From: Tumebacillus amylolyticus
GTDB lineage: Bacteria; Bacillota; Bacilli; Tumebacillales; Tumebacillaceae
Assembly: GCF_016722965.1 (NCBI RefSeq)
Contig: NZ_JAEQNB010000001.1
Coordinates: 1,081,344 to 1,145,343 of the forward strand
Reading direction: 5' to 3'
DNA: 64,000 nt
The notes beneath the pieces were generated by a model. The model was not told the DNA's origin, made no database searches, and saw only the letters and a list, made by a program, of their open reading frames with translations. Shown here piece after piece: positions 9,320 to 18,415 of this stretch (position 1 is the stretch's first letter; every line of letters begins with the position of its first letter). Made by a program: the position numbers and the translations under genes.

Positions 9320-10072
9320 TTACTTAATCCGCTCCAACGGCCAGCAATGCGTCACGATCTCCTTCGCAAAGTACGCCTTCGGACCTTCCAACGGCTGGGG
9401 CAGACCTGCCGCTTCAAACAGTTGGTTCTCCTGAATCTCCACCTCTGCATGCTGCAACGGCCACTTCCCATGCTCAATATCTCCACGGAACACAGACCCT
9501 TGCTCATCAGTCGAGAACAGAGAGAAGCGCTCCGTCAACCATGCATGAAGCGACCCCGCCTCCGCCATAAACACATCGGACGTCGGACGGTACGTACACG
9601 AGAAGTTCGCCGCCGGACCGTCGCCCCCGCGCACATTGTGGAATTCAAACACCCCGTCATTTTCCTCCAACGAGATACTCGCATCGTAATAGGGCAGATG
9701 GTACATCAACTTCGCCATCACCGACCCCAACCAAGAGTCGGCATCAATGCTGAAGAAATACACCCCCGGACGACCGTCCACCACCACATACGTCCGCAAA
9801 TTCAACTCGCCAAAGTGCATCGAGAGAAAGTCCGGCTCAAGACGCAGTCGAATCCGCTTCATATAAAAAGGCACCACCGAGACGTACGCTCGACCTTCAT
9901 ACACGTCCAACTCCATCCCCTTGGGAATGTGCGGACGCAACGCCTCCGGGTCGAACGCATAATGCAAGAAGCACAGATTCTCCCAATCCTGCAACATCGT
10001 CCACGGCTTGTGCCGTTCGACGTCACCCTCGGTAAATGTCCCGTTAAATTCCTGATCAACTTCACGACTCAT
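9320..10072 (-). CDS. YqjF family protein (DUF2071)
   Basis: A 250-residue protein of the DUF2071/YqjF family, distantly similar to acetoacetate decarboxylase folds. Recognisable blocks are LCFLHYAFDPEALRPHIPKG, AYVSVVPFYMKRIRLR, ELNLRTYVVVDGRPGVYFF and FSCTYRP. The biochemical role is not established. The start ATG 10072 follows GGGGAGAG on the minus strand. It is divergent from the epimerase gene at 10183. Confidence 0.85.
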   Translation of the reverse strand: MSREVDQEFNGTFTEGDVERHKPWTMLQDWENLCFLHYAFDPEALRPHIPKGMELDVYEGRAYVSVVPFYMKRIRLRLEPDFLSMHFGELNLRTYVVVDGRPGVYFFSIDADSWLGSVMAKLMYHLPYYDASISLEENDGVFEFHNVRGGDGPAANFSCTYRPTSDVFMAEAGSLHAWLTERFSLFSTDEQGSVFRGDIEHGKWPLQHAEVEIQENQLFEAAGLPQPLEGPKAYFAKEIVTHCWPLERIK

Positions 10073-10182
10073 CGGGTATCTCTCCCCATTTTCAACGTAA
10101 AATACTTACAAATTGATCTTATCACAACATTCACTTCTAATGGTACAATGGAAATACCACCCAGAAAAAGGAGAGGATACAT

Positions 10183-11055
10183 ATGAAGAAAACCGCTCTC
10201 GTCCTTGGCGGCACCCGCTTTTTTGGCAAGCATCTCGTAGAATCCTTGTTGGAACAGGGCATCGACGTCACCGTCGCAACCCGCGGTCAAAGCGAGGACT
10301 CCTTCGGTGATCGTGTTACGCGTCTGACCGTCGACCGCCTCGACCGCGACTCGCTCGCGTCCGCTCTGGAAGGCAAGTCCTACGACCTCGTTTACGACCA
10401 GATCTGCTACGGCCCGACCGATGCGCAAAACGCCGTCGATGTCCTGAGCGGCAAAGTCGGCCGTTATGTATTTACGTCGACCCTGTCCGTCTACGATGCA
10501 ACCGGAGAGATTTGGTCCGAATCAGGCTTCGCCCCGTGCACCTACGATATCAAATACGGCCCGTACACCGAGTTTTCGTACACCGAAGGCAAACGCCTCG
10601 CCGAAGCCGTGTTCTTCCAAAAAGCGGACTTCCCCGTCGTCGCCGTCCGCATCCCGATCGTCGTCGGGCTCGACGACTACACCCGCCGTCTGCACTTCCA
10701 CGTCGAGCATGTCGCTCAAGAAGTTGCGTTTGAGATGCCGAACCTCGATGCGGAAATGAACTTCATCACCTCGCAAGAAGCGGGCAACTTCATCGCTTGG
10801 TGCGGAACGGCCGACATCAAGGGCCCGGTCAACGCCTGTGCCAACGGCACGATTGCCATGCGCGACCTGCTCGCCCTGATCGAAGAGACCACCGGCAAAA
10901 AAGCACTCGTCCAAGCGGGTGCCGAGGGCTCTCCCTATGGAGTCCCGACCACGTGGGCGATGAACACCGCCAAAGCGCAAAACGCCGGCTACACCTTCAC
11001 CAACTTGAACGACTGGCTCCCGCAACTCGTGCGCGACCTCGCCGCCGGGAAGTAA
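10183..11055 (+). CDS. NAD-dependent epimerase/dehydratase family protein
   Basis: A 290-residue extended short-chain dehydrogenase. The dinucleotide loop GGTRFFG is at residues 9-15. The active-site YxxxK is in FSYTEGKRLAE, with an STLSVYD segment providing the Ser. The PVNACANG segment and the C-terminal TLNDWLPQL-like end match nucleoside-sugar-epimerase-type proteins. The substrate is unknown and no sugar biosynthesis genes are nearby. The start ATG 10183 follows AAAAAGGAGAGG. Confidence 0.85.
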   Translation: MKKTALVLGGTRFFGKHLVESLLEQGIDVTVATRGQSEDSFGDRVTRLTVDRLDRDSLASALEGKSYDLVYDQICYGPTDAQNAVDVLSGKVGRYVFTSTLSVYDATGEIWSESGFAPCTYDIKYGPYTEFSYTEGKRLAEAVFFQKADFPVVAVRIPIVVGLDDYTRRLHFHVEHVAQEVAFEMPNLDAEMNFITSQEAGNFIAWCGTADIKGPVNACANGTIAMRDLLALIEETTGKKALVQAGAEGSPYGVPTTWAMNTAKAQNAGYTFTNLNDWLPQLVRDLAAGK

Positions 11056-11060
11056 AAAGC

Positions 11061-11098
11061 AAAGCCCTCGTCCGCATGACGGACGGGGGCTTTTTTTT
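11061..11098 (+). terminator. Rho-independent terminator
   Basis: AAAGCCC-T-CGTCC pairs with GGACG-G-GGGCTTT, followed by eight T. Confidence 0.88.
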
Positions 11099-11171
11099 CC
11101 TCCTCTTCCACATGGGTTTGGTGATTTCAGGGAATCACAATAGGTACTATCTACCCGAGGAGGAGCGACCG

Positions 11172-13127
11172 ATGAGAAGATCGTTGACGACGCTTTCGGC
11201 GATGTTGATCGCCTTGACCACGCTGTACGTCCCGGCCTCCACAACGCACGCGGCCGTGCCGACCCAGCAACCGCCCGTTGAAATTCGCGACTTCGCCGTC
11301 GCCGAGCCGACCGGGGGAAGCAACGCTCCCGGCTATCGCAAACGCGACGAAGTGCCCGCCAAATACAAATGGAACCTTCAAAGCATCTACCCGTCCCAAT
11401 CCGCTTGGGAGCAAGACTGCAAAAAAGTCGAAGCCCTGCTCCGCGACTTCGGCCGCTATCGGGGCCACTTGAAAAATCCCGCGCAAGTCAAAGCGATGCT
11501 CGACAACTACGCCGTGCTCAGCCGCGTGTTTGACAAAGTCCACGTCTACGCCAAGCTGAGTTTTGACACCAACACGGGCGACTCCAAACTCCAAGCCTTA
11601 AACGAACGCGCCGAAAAACTCGCCACCCTCGTCGGCGAGAAAACCTCTTGGGTGATGCCGGAACTCTGTGCGATTTCGGAAGGGGAGGTCAAGACAATTT
11701 TTGCCGACCCGAAGCTCGCCGCCTACAAGCCGTTCCTCGAAGACGCGCTGAAAACCAAACCGCACACCCTCTCCCAAGAGATGGAGTCTGTCCTCGCGCA
11801 AACGCACCCTCTGGCGAAGGCTCCTGAGAAAATCTACACGATGTTGCAAAAAGACATCCTCTTTCCCACCCTTCGCACCAAGGACGGACACGATATCCAT
11901 CTGACGCCCGGCAATTATTCGGCGATCATGCAACAGGACGACCGCGAGCTTCGCAAGAACGCGTATGAACTCTACAACCGCGTGATTGAGCATTACCAAG
12001 ACACGTACTCCTCCACGTTCTCTGCCGAAGTGCAAGCCAACAACTTCGCCGCCCGCGTTCACAAGTACGACTCCGCGCTGGAAGCCAGCCTCATACCCAA
12101 CGGCATCCCGACCGACGTGTACGACCAACTGCTGAACACCGTACACAAAAACCTGCCCCTGCTCCAACGCTACATGGACTTGAAACGCCAACTGCTCGGC
12201 CTCGACCAACTCCACGTCTACGATCTCTACCTGCCCATCTCGTCGCATGACCAACGCTACATCCCGTTTGAAGAAGCAAAAGGCATGGTGCTCGAAGGGC
12301 TCAAACCGCTGGGCGACGACTATGTGGACGTTTTGAAAAAAGCGTTCGACTCCAACTGGATCGACGTCTACTCCACAGAAGACAAGCGGGGCGGAGGCTA
12401 CCAGTGGGGATGTTATGACACCCATCCGTTCGTGCTGTTGAACTACCAAGGGCATTATGACGATGTCTCGACGGTGGCGCATGAACTGGGGCATGCGATG
12501 CAGTCGTACTATACCCAGCAGAAGCAGCCGTATCTCTATTCCGGTTATCCGATCTTCACGGCGGAAGTGGCGTCGACGATGAATGAGACGTTGATGTTCA
12601 AGTCGCTGTACAAGCACGCGACGACCCGAGATGACAAGCTCTACCTCCTGCACCAATACCTCGAAACGTTCGTCGGCACGCTGTTCCGCCAAGCGCAGTT
12701 TGCGGAATTCGAGAAGATCGCCCATGAGAAGGAGCAGAAGGGAGAAGCGTTGACCGCCGAAACCCTCAAAGCTCTCTACCTCGACATTCACAAAAAGTAC
12801 TTCGGCAACACGCTCGTCGCCGATCCGGAAGTGGGCATGCAATGGTCGAGGGTGCCGCACTTCTACTACGGTTTTTACGTGTACCAATACGCGACGAGCT
12901 TTGCGGCGTCCACAGCGCTTGCCAAACAAGTACTGGAAGAGGGGCAACCGGCGGTTGCGCGCATCCGCGAAAACTTCCTCGCCGCCGGTTCCTCCAAGCC
13001 CCCGCTCCAAATCCTCAAGGACGCCGGCGTCGACATGTCCACGCCCAAGCCCATTGAGCAAGCGATGAAAGTCTTCGAAGAACAGTTGAACGAAATGGAG
13101 AAACTCATCAAAGAAAAAAAGAAATAG
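11172..13127 (+). CDS. Exported M3 family oligoendopeptidase F-like metallopeptidase
   Basis: A 651-residue zinc peptidase of the PepF/M3B type. Residues 1-28 form a signal peptide (RR, hydrophobic core, then THAAVP), so this copy is predicted to be exported, whereas most PepF proteins are cytosolic. The zinc site HELGH is at residues 437-441 within TVAHELGHAMQSYY, and the second ligand is in FTAEVASTMNE. Near the C-terminus, HFYYGFYVYQYATSF is also typical. The start ATG 11172 follows GAGGAGGAGCG; longer in-frame possibilities run into the preceding gene. It likely trims peptides outside the membrane for nutrition. Confidence 0.92.
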   Translation: MRRSLTTLSAMLIALTTLYVPASTTHAAVPTQQPPVEIRDFAVAEPTGGSNAPGYRKRDEVPAKYKWNLQSIYPSQSAWEQDCKKVEALLRDFGRYRGHLKNPAQVKAMLDNYAVLSRVFDKVHVYAKLSFDTNTGDSKLQALNERAEKLATLVGEKTSWVMPELCAISEGEVKTIFADPKLAAYKPFLEDALKTKPHTLSQEMESVLAQTHPLAKAPEKIYTMLQKDILFPTLRTKDGHDIHLTPGNYSAIMQQDDRELRKNAYELYNRVIEHYQDTYSSTFSAEVQANNFAARVHKYDSALEASLIPNGIPTDVYDQLLNTVHKNLPLLQRYMDLKRQLLGLDQLHVYDLYLPISSHDQRYIPFEEAKGMVLEGLKPLGDDYVDVLKKAFDSNWIDVYSTEDKRGGGYQWGCYDTHPFVLLNYQGHYDDVSTVAHELGHAMQSYYTQQKQPYLYSGYPIFTAEVASTMNETLMFKSLYKHATTRDDKLYLLHQYLETFVGTLFRQAQFAEFEKIAHEKEQKGEALTAETLKALYLDIHKKYFGNTLVADPEVGMQWSRVPHFYYGFYVYQYATSFAASTALAKQVLEEGQPAVARIRENFLAAGSSKPPLQILKDAGVDMSTPKPIEQAMKVFEEQLNEMEKLIKEKKK

Positions 13128-13157
13128 ACGAGCTGTATGAACGCAGAACGCATTTGA

Positions 13158-13194
13158 AAAAAGGCGATTGAGCACAAGCGCTCAATCGCCTTTT
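13158..13194. terminator. Bidirectional terminator, overlapping the 3' end of the LysR gene
   Basis: AAAAGGCGATTGAGC pairs with GCTCAATCGCCTTTT. The right arm encodes the last codons of the convergent LysR gene. Confidence 0.85.
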
Positions 13195-14081
13195 ATCTGG
13201 GGAAGTTGATGCCGTTGATCTTGGAAAAGTTCAATCCATGCTTGAAGCACGGGGGACTTGGCTTTGCGTTTCGGGTAGATCAAGTAGGCGTTGCGGGTGG
13301 GAATGGGCTGACGGGGACGGAAGGGTAGTTTTTTCACAATGCCTTGCGCTTCCAAGTCGTCGGCGATGTGTTGAAGCAGGAACCCGATGCCTTCTCCCGC
13401 ACGAATGGCATGAACCAGCAACTGTGTATCATCCACTTGAAACCCATGCAGAAACCCCGTCCCGACCTCCGAGTCGTACCACTCCGAGAACGGCGAGCCC
13501 CAGTTCATGAAGAGAAACGGCAGGTCGGGCAAAATCTCCGGCGGTATCACATCCACCCCCGGATCAAAGTCCGGCGGGCCGACCAACACGATGGAGTCCC
13601 GATACAACGGTTGTACCTCAATCTCCGGATGATGCGGCGGCAAATACACCAGCCCGAGATCGATCAGCCCGTCGAACATCCGCCGCGCGATATCATCGGA
13701 GTGCCCCGTTATCGTGCGCAACGCCACTTCAGGATGGCGTCTGCGAAACTCAAACAGCAACGGATACAACGTAAATTGCCAGATCGAACTGAGCGCCCCC
13801 ACCGTGAAGCGTTCATCGAATTTGCCTTGCAAGTACGTCGACAATTCCCCCTCGCGCAGCAGATCGAGCGCCCGTTGCAAGTAAGGCTGCAACGTAAGTC
13901 CTGCGGGCGTCAACTCCACACGGCGCGAATCGCGTGTGAACAACGGCTTGCCGATTGTTTCTTCCAAGAGCTTGATGCGCGTGGTAATTGTCGACTGCGC
14001 GACATGGAGTTGCTCTGCGGCGCGGGTGAAGCTTTTCGTCTGGGCGATGGCGAGAAAAGCGCGGATCTGGTCGAGTTCCAT
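13182..14081 (-). CDS. LysR family transcriptional regulator
   Basis: A 299-residue regulator. The N-terminal winged HTH is MELDQIRAFLAIAQTKSFTR, AAEQLHVAQSTITTRIKLLE, and the rest is a periplasmic-binding-like effector domain starting around residue 90. The length is normal. The ATG at 14081 lies 14 bases after AAGGAGG, which is a long spacing, but no alternative preserves the HTH. It is divergent from the MFS transporter at 14192 and probably controls it through the palindrome at 14114-14132. Confidence 0.92.
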   Translation of the reverse strand: MELDQIRAFLAIAQTKSFTRAAEQLHVAQSTITTRIKLLEETIGKPLFTRDSRRVELTPAGLTLQPYLQRALDLLREGELSTYLQGKFDERFTVGALSSIWQFTLYPLLFEFRRRHPEVALRTITGHSDDIARRMFDGLIDLGLVYLPPHHPEIEVQPLYRDSIVLVGPPDFDPGVDVIPPEILPDLPFLFMNWGSPFSEWYDSEVGTGFLHGFQVDDTQLLVHAIRAGEGIGFLLQHIADDLEAQGIVKKLPFRPRQPIPTRNAYLIYPKRKAKSPVLQAWIELFQDQRHQLPQIKGD

Positions 14082-14113
14082 GAACGGGTGGGAAGCCTCC
14101 TTGAATCAAGTTT

Positions 14114-14132
14114 TTGAATAGAACCTATTCAA
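14114..14132. promoter_or_regulatory. Perfect dyad in the LysR/MFS divergent region
   Basis: TTGAATAG-AAC-CTATTCAA has two perfect 8-base arms and a 3-base centre. It contains a T-N11-A pattern as in LysR boxes and lies between the divergent starts, so it is a likely operator for the adjacent LysR regulator. Confidence 0.55.
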
Positions 14133-14191
14133 TAGTTTCGTTTTACGAATGGACTCTCCTCCTTGTACGATGGGAGGCGAGGTGATGCATC

Positions 14192-15412
14192 ATGGGTTTG
14201 AAGCCCCTTTCATGGATTCGCAGTTTTCCGCAGGGGATACCGTTGACGCTGGTGAACATCCTGCTGATGTCGCTCGGTTTTTATGCGCTGATTCCGTATC
14301 TTTCGTACTACTTGACGCATAGTTTAGGATGGACGGCTTTTTTAGCGGGCGTGTTGTTGATGACACGGCAGCTCAGCCAGCAAGGTCTGACGTTTTTGAC
14401 CGGGATGGTGGGAGATCGGCTCGGCTATAAGCGGTTGATGGTCTGGGGGATGGTCGTGCGCGGCATCGGGTTTGCGATGTTCGGGTTGACCGACCATCCG
14501 ATCGGATTGATCGCTGCGGCGGCGGTGTCCGGGTTCGGCGGAGCGATGTTCGAGCCGACGCGCGATGCGGTGCTGACGGCGCTTTCGGAACCTGCCGACC
14601 TCAGTCGGGTCTATGCAGCCCGCAAAGTTTTTGCACAAGCAGGGCTTGCGCTGTCCGCTCCGCTGAGCGCACTGCTGATCAACCTCGACTTCCGCCTGTT
14701 GTCGTTTGCGTGCGGCTTGTTGTTTTTCGGGGCGGCGTTGCTCACCCAGATTCGCATGCCGTCCGTGTATGCGCAGAGCAAGCCGTTGCCGTTCCTCTCG
14801 ATGTGGAGGATCGTGCTTCGTGATAAACCGTTTTTGTTGTTCGTCCTCCTCATGTGCGGTCATTACTTCATGTCGATGCAGTCTTTTTTGACGATTCCGA
14901 TGCAGGTCATCGCCATCACGGGCGACGTGCGGGCCGTGTCGCTGGTCAATCTGATCATGGCGTGTCTGATCATGCTCTTGCAAGTTCCCGTCAACCGCCG
15001 TCTGCGCGGGGTCGAGCTTCTCACACAGATGCGCATCGGGCTTGCGTGTACGGCATCCGGCTTGGTGGTGCTGGGATTTGCGCACGGGTTGCCGCTGTTC
15101 TTGGTCGGATTTCTGATCTTCTCGCTGGGGACGATGATCGTGGAACCTGCAAGTTCGGAGTTGACCGCGCGATTGGCGGATCAGGAAGTGTACGGCACCT
15201 ACTTCGGTGTTGCGTCTGTTGCCATGGCGCTCGGCGGCGGGTTCAGTCAAGGTGCAGGCGGGTGGTTGTTCCAAACGGGAGGAGATCTCGGGTTTCCGAT
15301 GCTTGTCTTTGTCTGCGGAGGAGGAGCTGGATTGTTGGCGATTCTGGGGATTGGCTTGCTTGCTCGAAATCTTCAGTCAAGAGGCTCCTTTTTCGAACAT
15401 AGTTTGCTATGA
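14192..15412 (+). CDS. Major facilitator superfamily transporter
   Basis: A 406-residue, 12-segment membrane protein. The MFS motif A is GMVGDRLGYKRLMVWG in the loop between segments 2 and 3, preceded by LLMTRQLSQQGL. It resembles MdtH/YfcJ-type drug or metabolite exporters. The substrate is unknown. The start ATG 14192 follows GGGAGGCGAGG; nearby GTG 14182 and ATG 14185 are out of frame. Its regulator is likely the divergent LysR protein. Confidence 0.88.
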   Translation: MGLKPLSWIRSFPQGIPLTLVNILLMSLGFYALIPYLSYYLTHSLGWTAFLAGVLLMTRQLSQQGLTFLTGMVGDRLGYKRLMVWGMVVRGIGFAMFGLTDHPIGLIAAAAVSGFGGAMFEPTRDAVLTALSEPADLSRVYAARKVFAQAGLALSAPLSALLINLDFRLLSFACGLLFFGAALLTQIRMPSVYAQSKPLPFLSMWRIVLRDKPFLLFVLLMCGHYFMSMQSFLTIPMQVIAITGDVRAVSLVNLIMACLIMLLQVPVNRRLRGVELLTQMRIGLACTASGLVVLGFAHGLPLFLVGFLIFSLGTMIVEPASSELTARLADQEVYGTYFGVASVAMALGGGFSQGAGGWLFQTGGDLGFPMLVFVCGGGAGLLAILGIGLLARNLQSRGSFFEHSLL

Positions 15413-15458
15413 TGGGAGATGCGGTTAAGCTGTAGACGGGAAGGAGTTGTAGATCACC

Positions 15459-15842
15459 ATGATCGACGTATTCGTCTACGGGTCGGTGCTCGCGGGCGAG
15501 CGGAACCACCACCATATCGCCCCGTTTTTGAAAGCGGTCCAACCGGGATCGGTACGCGGCCGGTTGTATGACACCGGCAACGGGTATCCGGCCCTCATCC
15601 TCGACGACGTGAACGGCTATGAAGTTGTCGGCGAGTGGTACCTGATCACGGGCGCCGGATTGAAAAAGTTCGACGAACTCGAGGAGTATTTCGGCCCGAG
15701 CCACGCGGACAATGAGTACGAACGGGTGCATGTGAAAGACATGAGCCATCATCGTTCCGGCTGGGTGTACGTCTGGACGGACGACCGAGGCTGTCAGGAG
15801 GTCACCAGTGGTTCGTGGCGCAAACATCTGGGACGCGAGTAG
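15459..15842 (+). CDS. Gamma-glutamylcyclotransferase-like (AIG2 family) protein
   Basis: A 127-residue protein with the GGCT/AIG2 fold. VFVYGSVLAGERN at residues 4-16 is the substrate-binding loop, and LDDVNGYEVVGEWYLI with LKKFDELEEYFG supplies the conserved acidic residues. Members cyclise gamma-glutamyl groups or act on related amides; the substrate here is unknown. The start ATG 15459 follows GGAAGGAG. A bidirectional terminator follows. Confidence 0.85.
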   Translation: MIDVFVYGSVLAGERNHHHIAPFLKAVQPGSVRGRLYDTGNGYPALILDDVNGYEVVGEWYLITGAGLKKFDELEEYFGPSHADNEYERVHVKDMSHHRSGWVYVWTDDRGCQEVTSGSWRKHLGRE

Positions 15843-15884
15843 AGCACGACCGGGCAAGCGATTTCAGAGCGGCCCGCAATGAAA

Positions 15885-15922
15885 AAAGTCACGACCTGCA
15901 AGACAGGGTCGTGACTTTTTTT
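15885..15922. terminator. Bidirectional terminator
   Basis: AAAAAGTCACGACC pairs with GGTCGTGACTTTTT between the convergent AIG2-like gene and the methyl-accepting protein gene. Confidence 0.88.
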
Positions 15923-15923
15923 A

Positions 15924-16724
15924 CTAGATGAGTTTCGAGAGTTGCCCGATGTCGCGCACAGTTACGGCGACTTCCTCAAGGGCTGCCGCGATCTCTTGCG
16001 TGGCGGCCGATTGGGTGCGAACTTTGCCCTCCGCTTCGTGGATCAAGGTTTGCACTTGGGAGAACAGCGTGTGGATGTTCTCAAGGGTCGTGCGCACATT
16101 GGTGATCGACTTGGCGGTCTCTTCGGAGAGCTTCTGCATTTCCTTGGCGACGACGGAGAAGGAACGGCCTTGCTCCCCGGCGCGCGCCGATTCGATCAGG
16201 GCGTTGAGCGAGATGAGGCGGGAGCGGTCGGCGATGTTTTTGATCAAATTCCCGACGTTGTCGATCTTCTTGATCTCGTCGTTCGTTTGGGTCACGGTCT
16301 GGAGCAGCAACGCCATGAAGTCGGACAGGCCGCCCGCGTTGTCGGCGATGTCGTGACCGGACGTGCCGATCTGCTCAAATGCGCTGTCGAGGTCTTGCAG
16401 CGACTCTTGCAGCGTGTGCTCGTTTTCCACACCCAGCGAGATGCCGATACAGCCCCCCTCGACGGGAATCGCGGTCGTCTGGCAGATGACGCCGTAGACT
16501 TCACGCGGAACCAAGCGTGAAATTTTTTCCTGATTCTGAATGACGAGAGCCGGCGTGCCTCCGGGGGTCAGGGCATCGCCCGGCCTGATCGGGATGTCAA
16601 AGCGTCCGTGGATGTCGAAGATCAGAAATTTCTCGTGGTCGGTCGCCCAGATGGCGAGGTCTTGCTTCACGAGCAATTCGGGCAAGTATTTTGCGATATG
16701 GAGATAGGAGTCCAACGTATTCAT
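15924..16724 (-). CDS. Soluble methyl-accepting chemotaxis-type signalling protein
   Basis: A 266-residue protein with no membrane segment and no HAMP domain. The first 120 residues form a small sensor-like domain ([21 protein letters not shown], then a beta-rich part). The C-terminal half is a short MCP signalling helix pair with the hairpin tip [33 protein letters not shown], the region that binds CheA and CheW. It is therefore a cytosolic receptor or an adaptor. The start ATG 16724 has GGAGGATTT upstream; longer in-frame starts lack a ribosome site and reach into the divergent transporter leader. Confidence 0.85.
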   Translation of the reverse strand: MNTLDSYLHIAKYLPELLVKQDLAIWATDHEKFLIFDIHGRFDIPIRPGDALTPGGTPALVIQNQEKISRLVPREVYGVICQTTAIPVEGGCIGISLGVENEHTLQESLQDLDSAFEQIGTSGHDIADNAGGLSDFMALLLQTVTQTNDEIKKIDNVGNLIKNIADRSRLISLNALIESARAGEQGRSFSVVAKEMQKLSEETAKSITNVRTTLENIHTLFSQVQTLIHEAEGKVRTQSAATQEIAAALEEVAVTVRDIGQLSKLI

Positions 16725-16913
16725 GAGAGTAAAATCCTCCTTGGTTATAAAACATAATATACAAGTAGTAAGTGTTTCTATAATTATTTGAAGAAATCCT
16801 CTTTTTATATGATTCAAATCTACATAGATTCTCATGATCCGCACCAAACCCAAGCCCATTCCATAGACTGCTCACAAGAAAGGGCATTTGCCTACTACCA
16901 GGGGGGAGTATCT

Positions 16914-18272
16914 GTGGAACTGACGCTCTCGCATTGGATCTACCTCGCCGTTGTGTTGTTGGTCATCCTCGGGATGTTTTTGCGTCGGGGTGTGATCGCC
17001 GTCTGTGTGGCGGGGACGGTTTTGATCGGTTGGGTGTACAAGGGCTCGTTCATCGCGGCGGGCCAGACGCTGTTCACGGCGAATTTGACGGCGGGCAAGG
17101 CGCTTTTTGACATCATTTTGATCATTGCGCTGATGATCGCCCTGCTACGTATGATGGAGAAGATCGGCGCCGATTATCTGTTGATGAAGCCGATTGGCAA
17201 ACTGTTCAAAGGCCCGACGGGTGCCTATTGGGGCATCGGGGCGGTCAAGGGATTGCTCTCTGCGTTTCTCTGGCCGACTCCGGCGACGATGACCGTCGGT
17301 CCGATGCTCATCCCCGGCGCGTTGCGGGCCGGATTGCCGCTGGTCGGGATCGCGGCGGCGATGAATTTGTTCGGGCACGGTATCGCGCTCTCCGGTGACT
17401 TTGTCATTCAAGGCGCTCCGAAATTGACCGGGCAAGCGGCGGGCGTTTCCGTGTCTGACATGATCTCCGCTTCGATTCCGCTCGTAATCGTGACGGGCGT
17501 CATCGCAACCGGGCTTTCGTTCTGGCAATTGCGTCGCGATATGAAAAAAGGTCTGCTCGTCGCCGAAGTGCAAGAAGCGGAAGTCGAACGCACACAATTC
17601 TCGCTCGTCGCGAGAATTTCCGCAGGGCTCGTCCCGCTGTCGTTCCTCGCAGTTATCGTCACCACGATTTGGATGTCCCTGCGCGGCGGAGATGCGACGG
17701 CGATGATCGGCGGAGTCGGGCTGATGCTCTTGGTGTTGATGGCACTGGGGGAGTACCGCTTCCAAGCGCACAAAGTCTTAATGGAAGTGTTGCAAGAAGG
17801 CTTCAAGTTCTCGATCAAAATCTTCGCACCGGTCATCCCGATTGCGGCGTTTTTCTTTCTCGGGTCGCCTGAGATTTCACCGCTTGTGCTGGGAGATGGA
17901 GCACCGGGCTTCTTGTTTGATCTCGGCAAGGCACTTTCGACCGTCGTTCCGCTCTCGGCCGTCCCGGTCGCGATCATCATCGTTCTTGTCGGCATCATCG
18001 CGGGGCTGGACGGTTCCGGCTTCTCCGGTCTCGTCATGATCGGGACGCTCGCTCAAGCGCTGGGCACACCGGCTGGCGTCGACATCGCCGTGCTGGCAGC
18101 ACTCGGTCAGATGGCTTCGATTTGGAGCGGCGGCGGCACGCTGGTCCCCTGGGGCGTACTGGACATCGCCGGGGTGACGGGCATTGATCCGGAGTCGTTA
18201 ACGAGGCGAAACTTCCTGCCCGTCATGACAGGTTTGCTCGCTGCAACGGTCGTCGCGATCTTCCTCATGTAA
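16914..18272 (+). CDS. Multi-pass membrane transporter, ion-transporter superfamily type
   Basis: A 452-residue membrane protein with about 11-12 hydrophobic segments. The arrangement, including a broken helix with LWPTPATMTVGPMLIPGALR and a second with GLDGSGFSGLVM, recalls the CitMHS, DcuC and GntP-type organic acid carriers. I cannot name the substrate. The start is GTG 16914 after GGGGGGAG; longer in-frame possibilities cover the leader of the divergent gene. A terminator follows. Confidence 0.75.
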   Translation: MELTLSHWIYLAVVLLVILGMFLRRGVIAVCVAGTVLIGWVYKGSFIAAGQTLFTANLTAGKALFDIILIIALMIALLRMMEKIGADYLLMKPIGKLFKGPTGAYWGIGAVKGLLSAFLWPTPATMTVGPMLIPGALRAGLPLVGIAAAMNLFGHGIALSGDFVIQGAPKLTGQAAGVSVSDMISASIPLVIVTGVIATGLSFWQLRRDMKKGLLVAEVQEAEVERTQFSLVARISAGLVPLSFLAVIVTTIWMSLRGGDATAMIGGVGLMLLVLMALGEYRFQAHKVLMEVLQEGFKFSIKIFAPVIPIAAFFFLGSPEISPLVLGDGAPGFLFDLGKALSTVVPLSAVPVAIIIVLVGIIAGLDGSGFSGLVMIGTLAQALGTPAGVDIAVLAALGQMASIWSGGGTLVPWGVLDIAGVTGIDPESLTRRNFLPVMTGLLAATVVAIFLM

Positions 18273-18283
18273 AACACACAGAT

Positions 18284-18326
18284 AGAGAATCGATCCACGC
18301 ACATCAGTGGACGATTCTCTTTTTTA
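18284..18326 (+). terminator. Rho-independent terminator
   Basis: AGAGAATCGATCCAC pairs with GTGGA-CGATTCTCT with one bulge, followed by a T-run. Confidence 0.85.
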
Positions 18327-18415
18327 AATTATCTTCACACATGGAGCATAAGTTCATGCTAAAATAGCAGTGTAATCGAAGTAGTTTAATAATATGCCTT
18401 TGGGGGGTGCATTAC

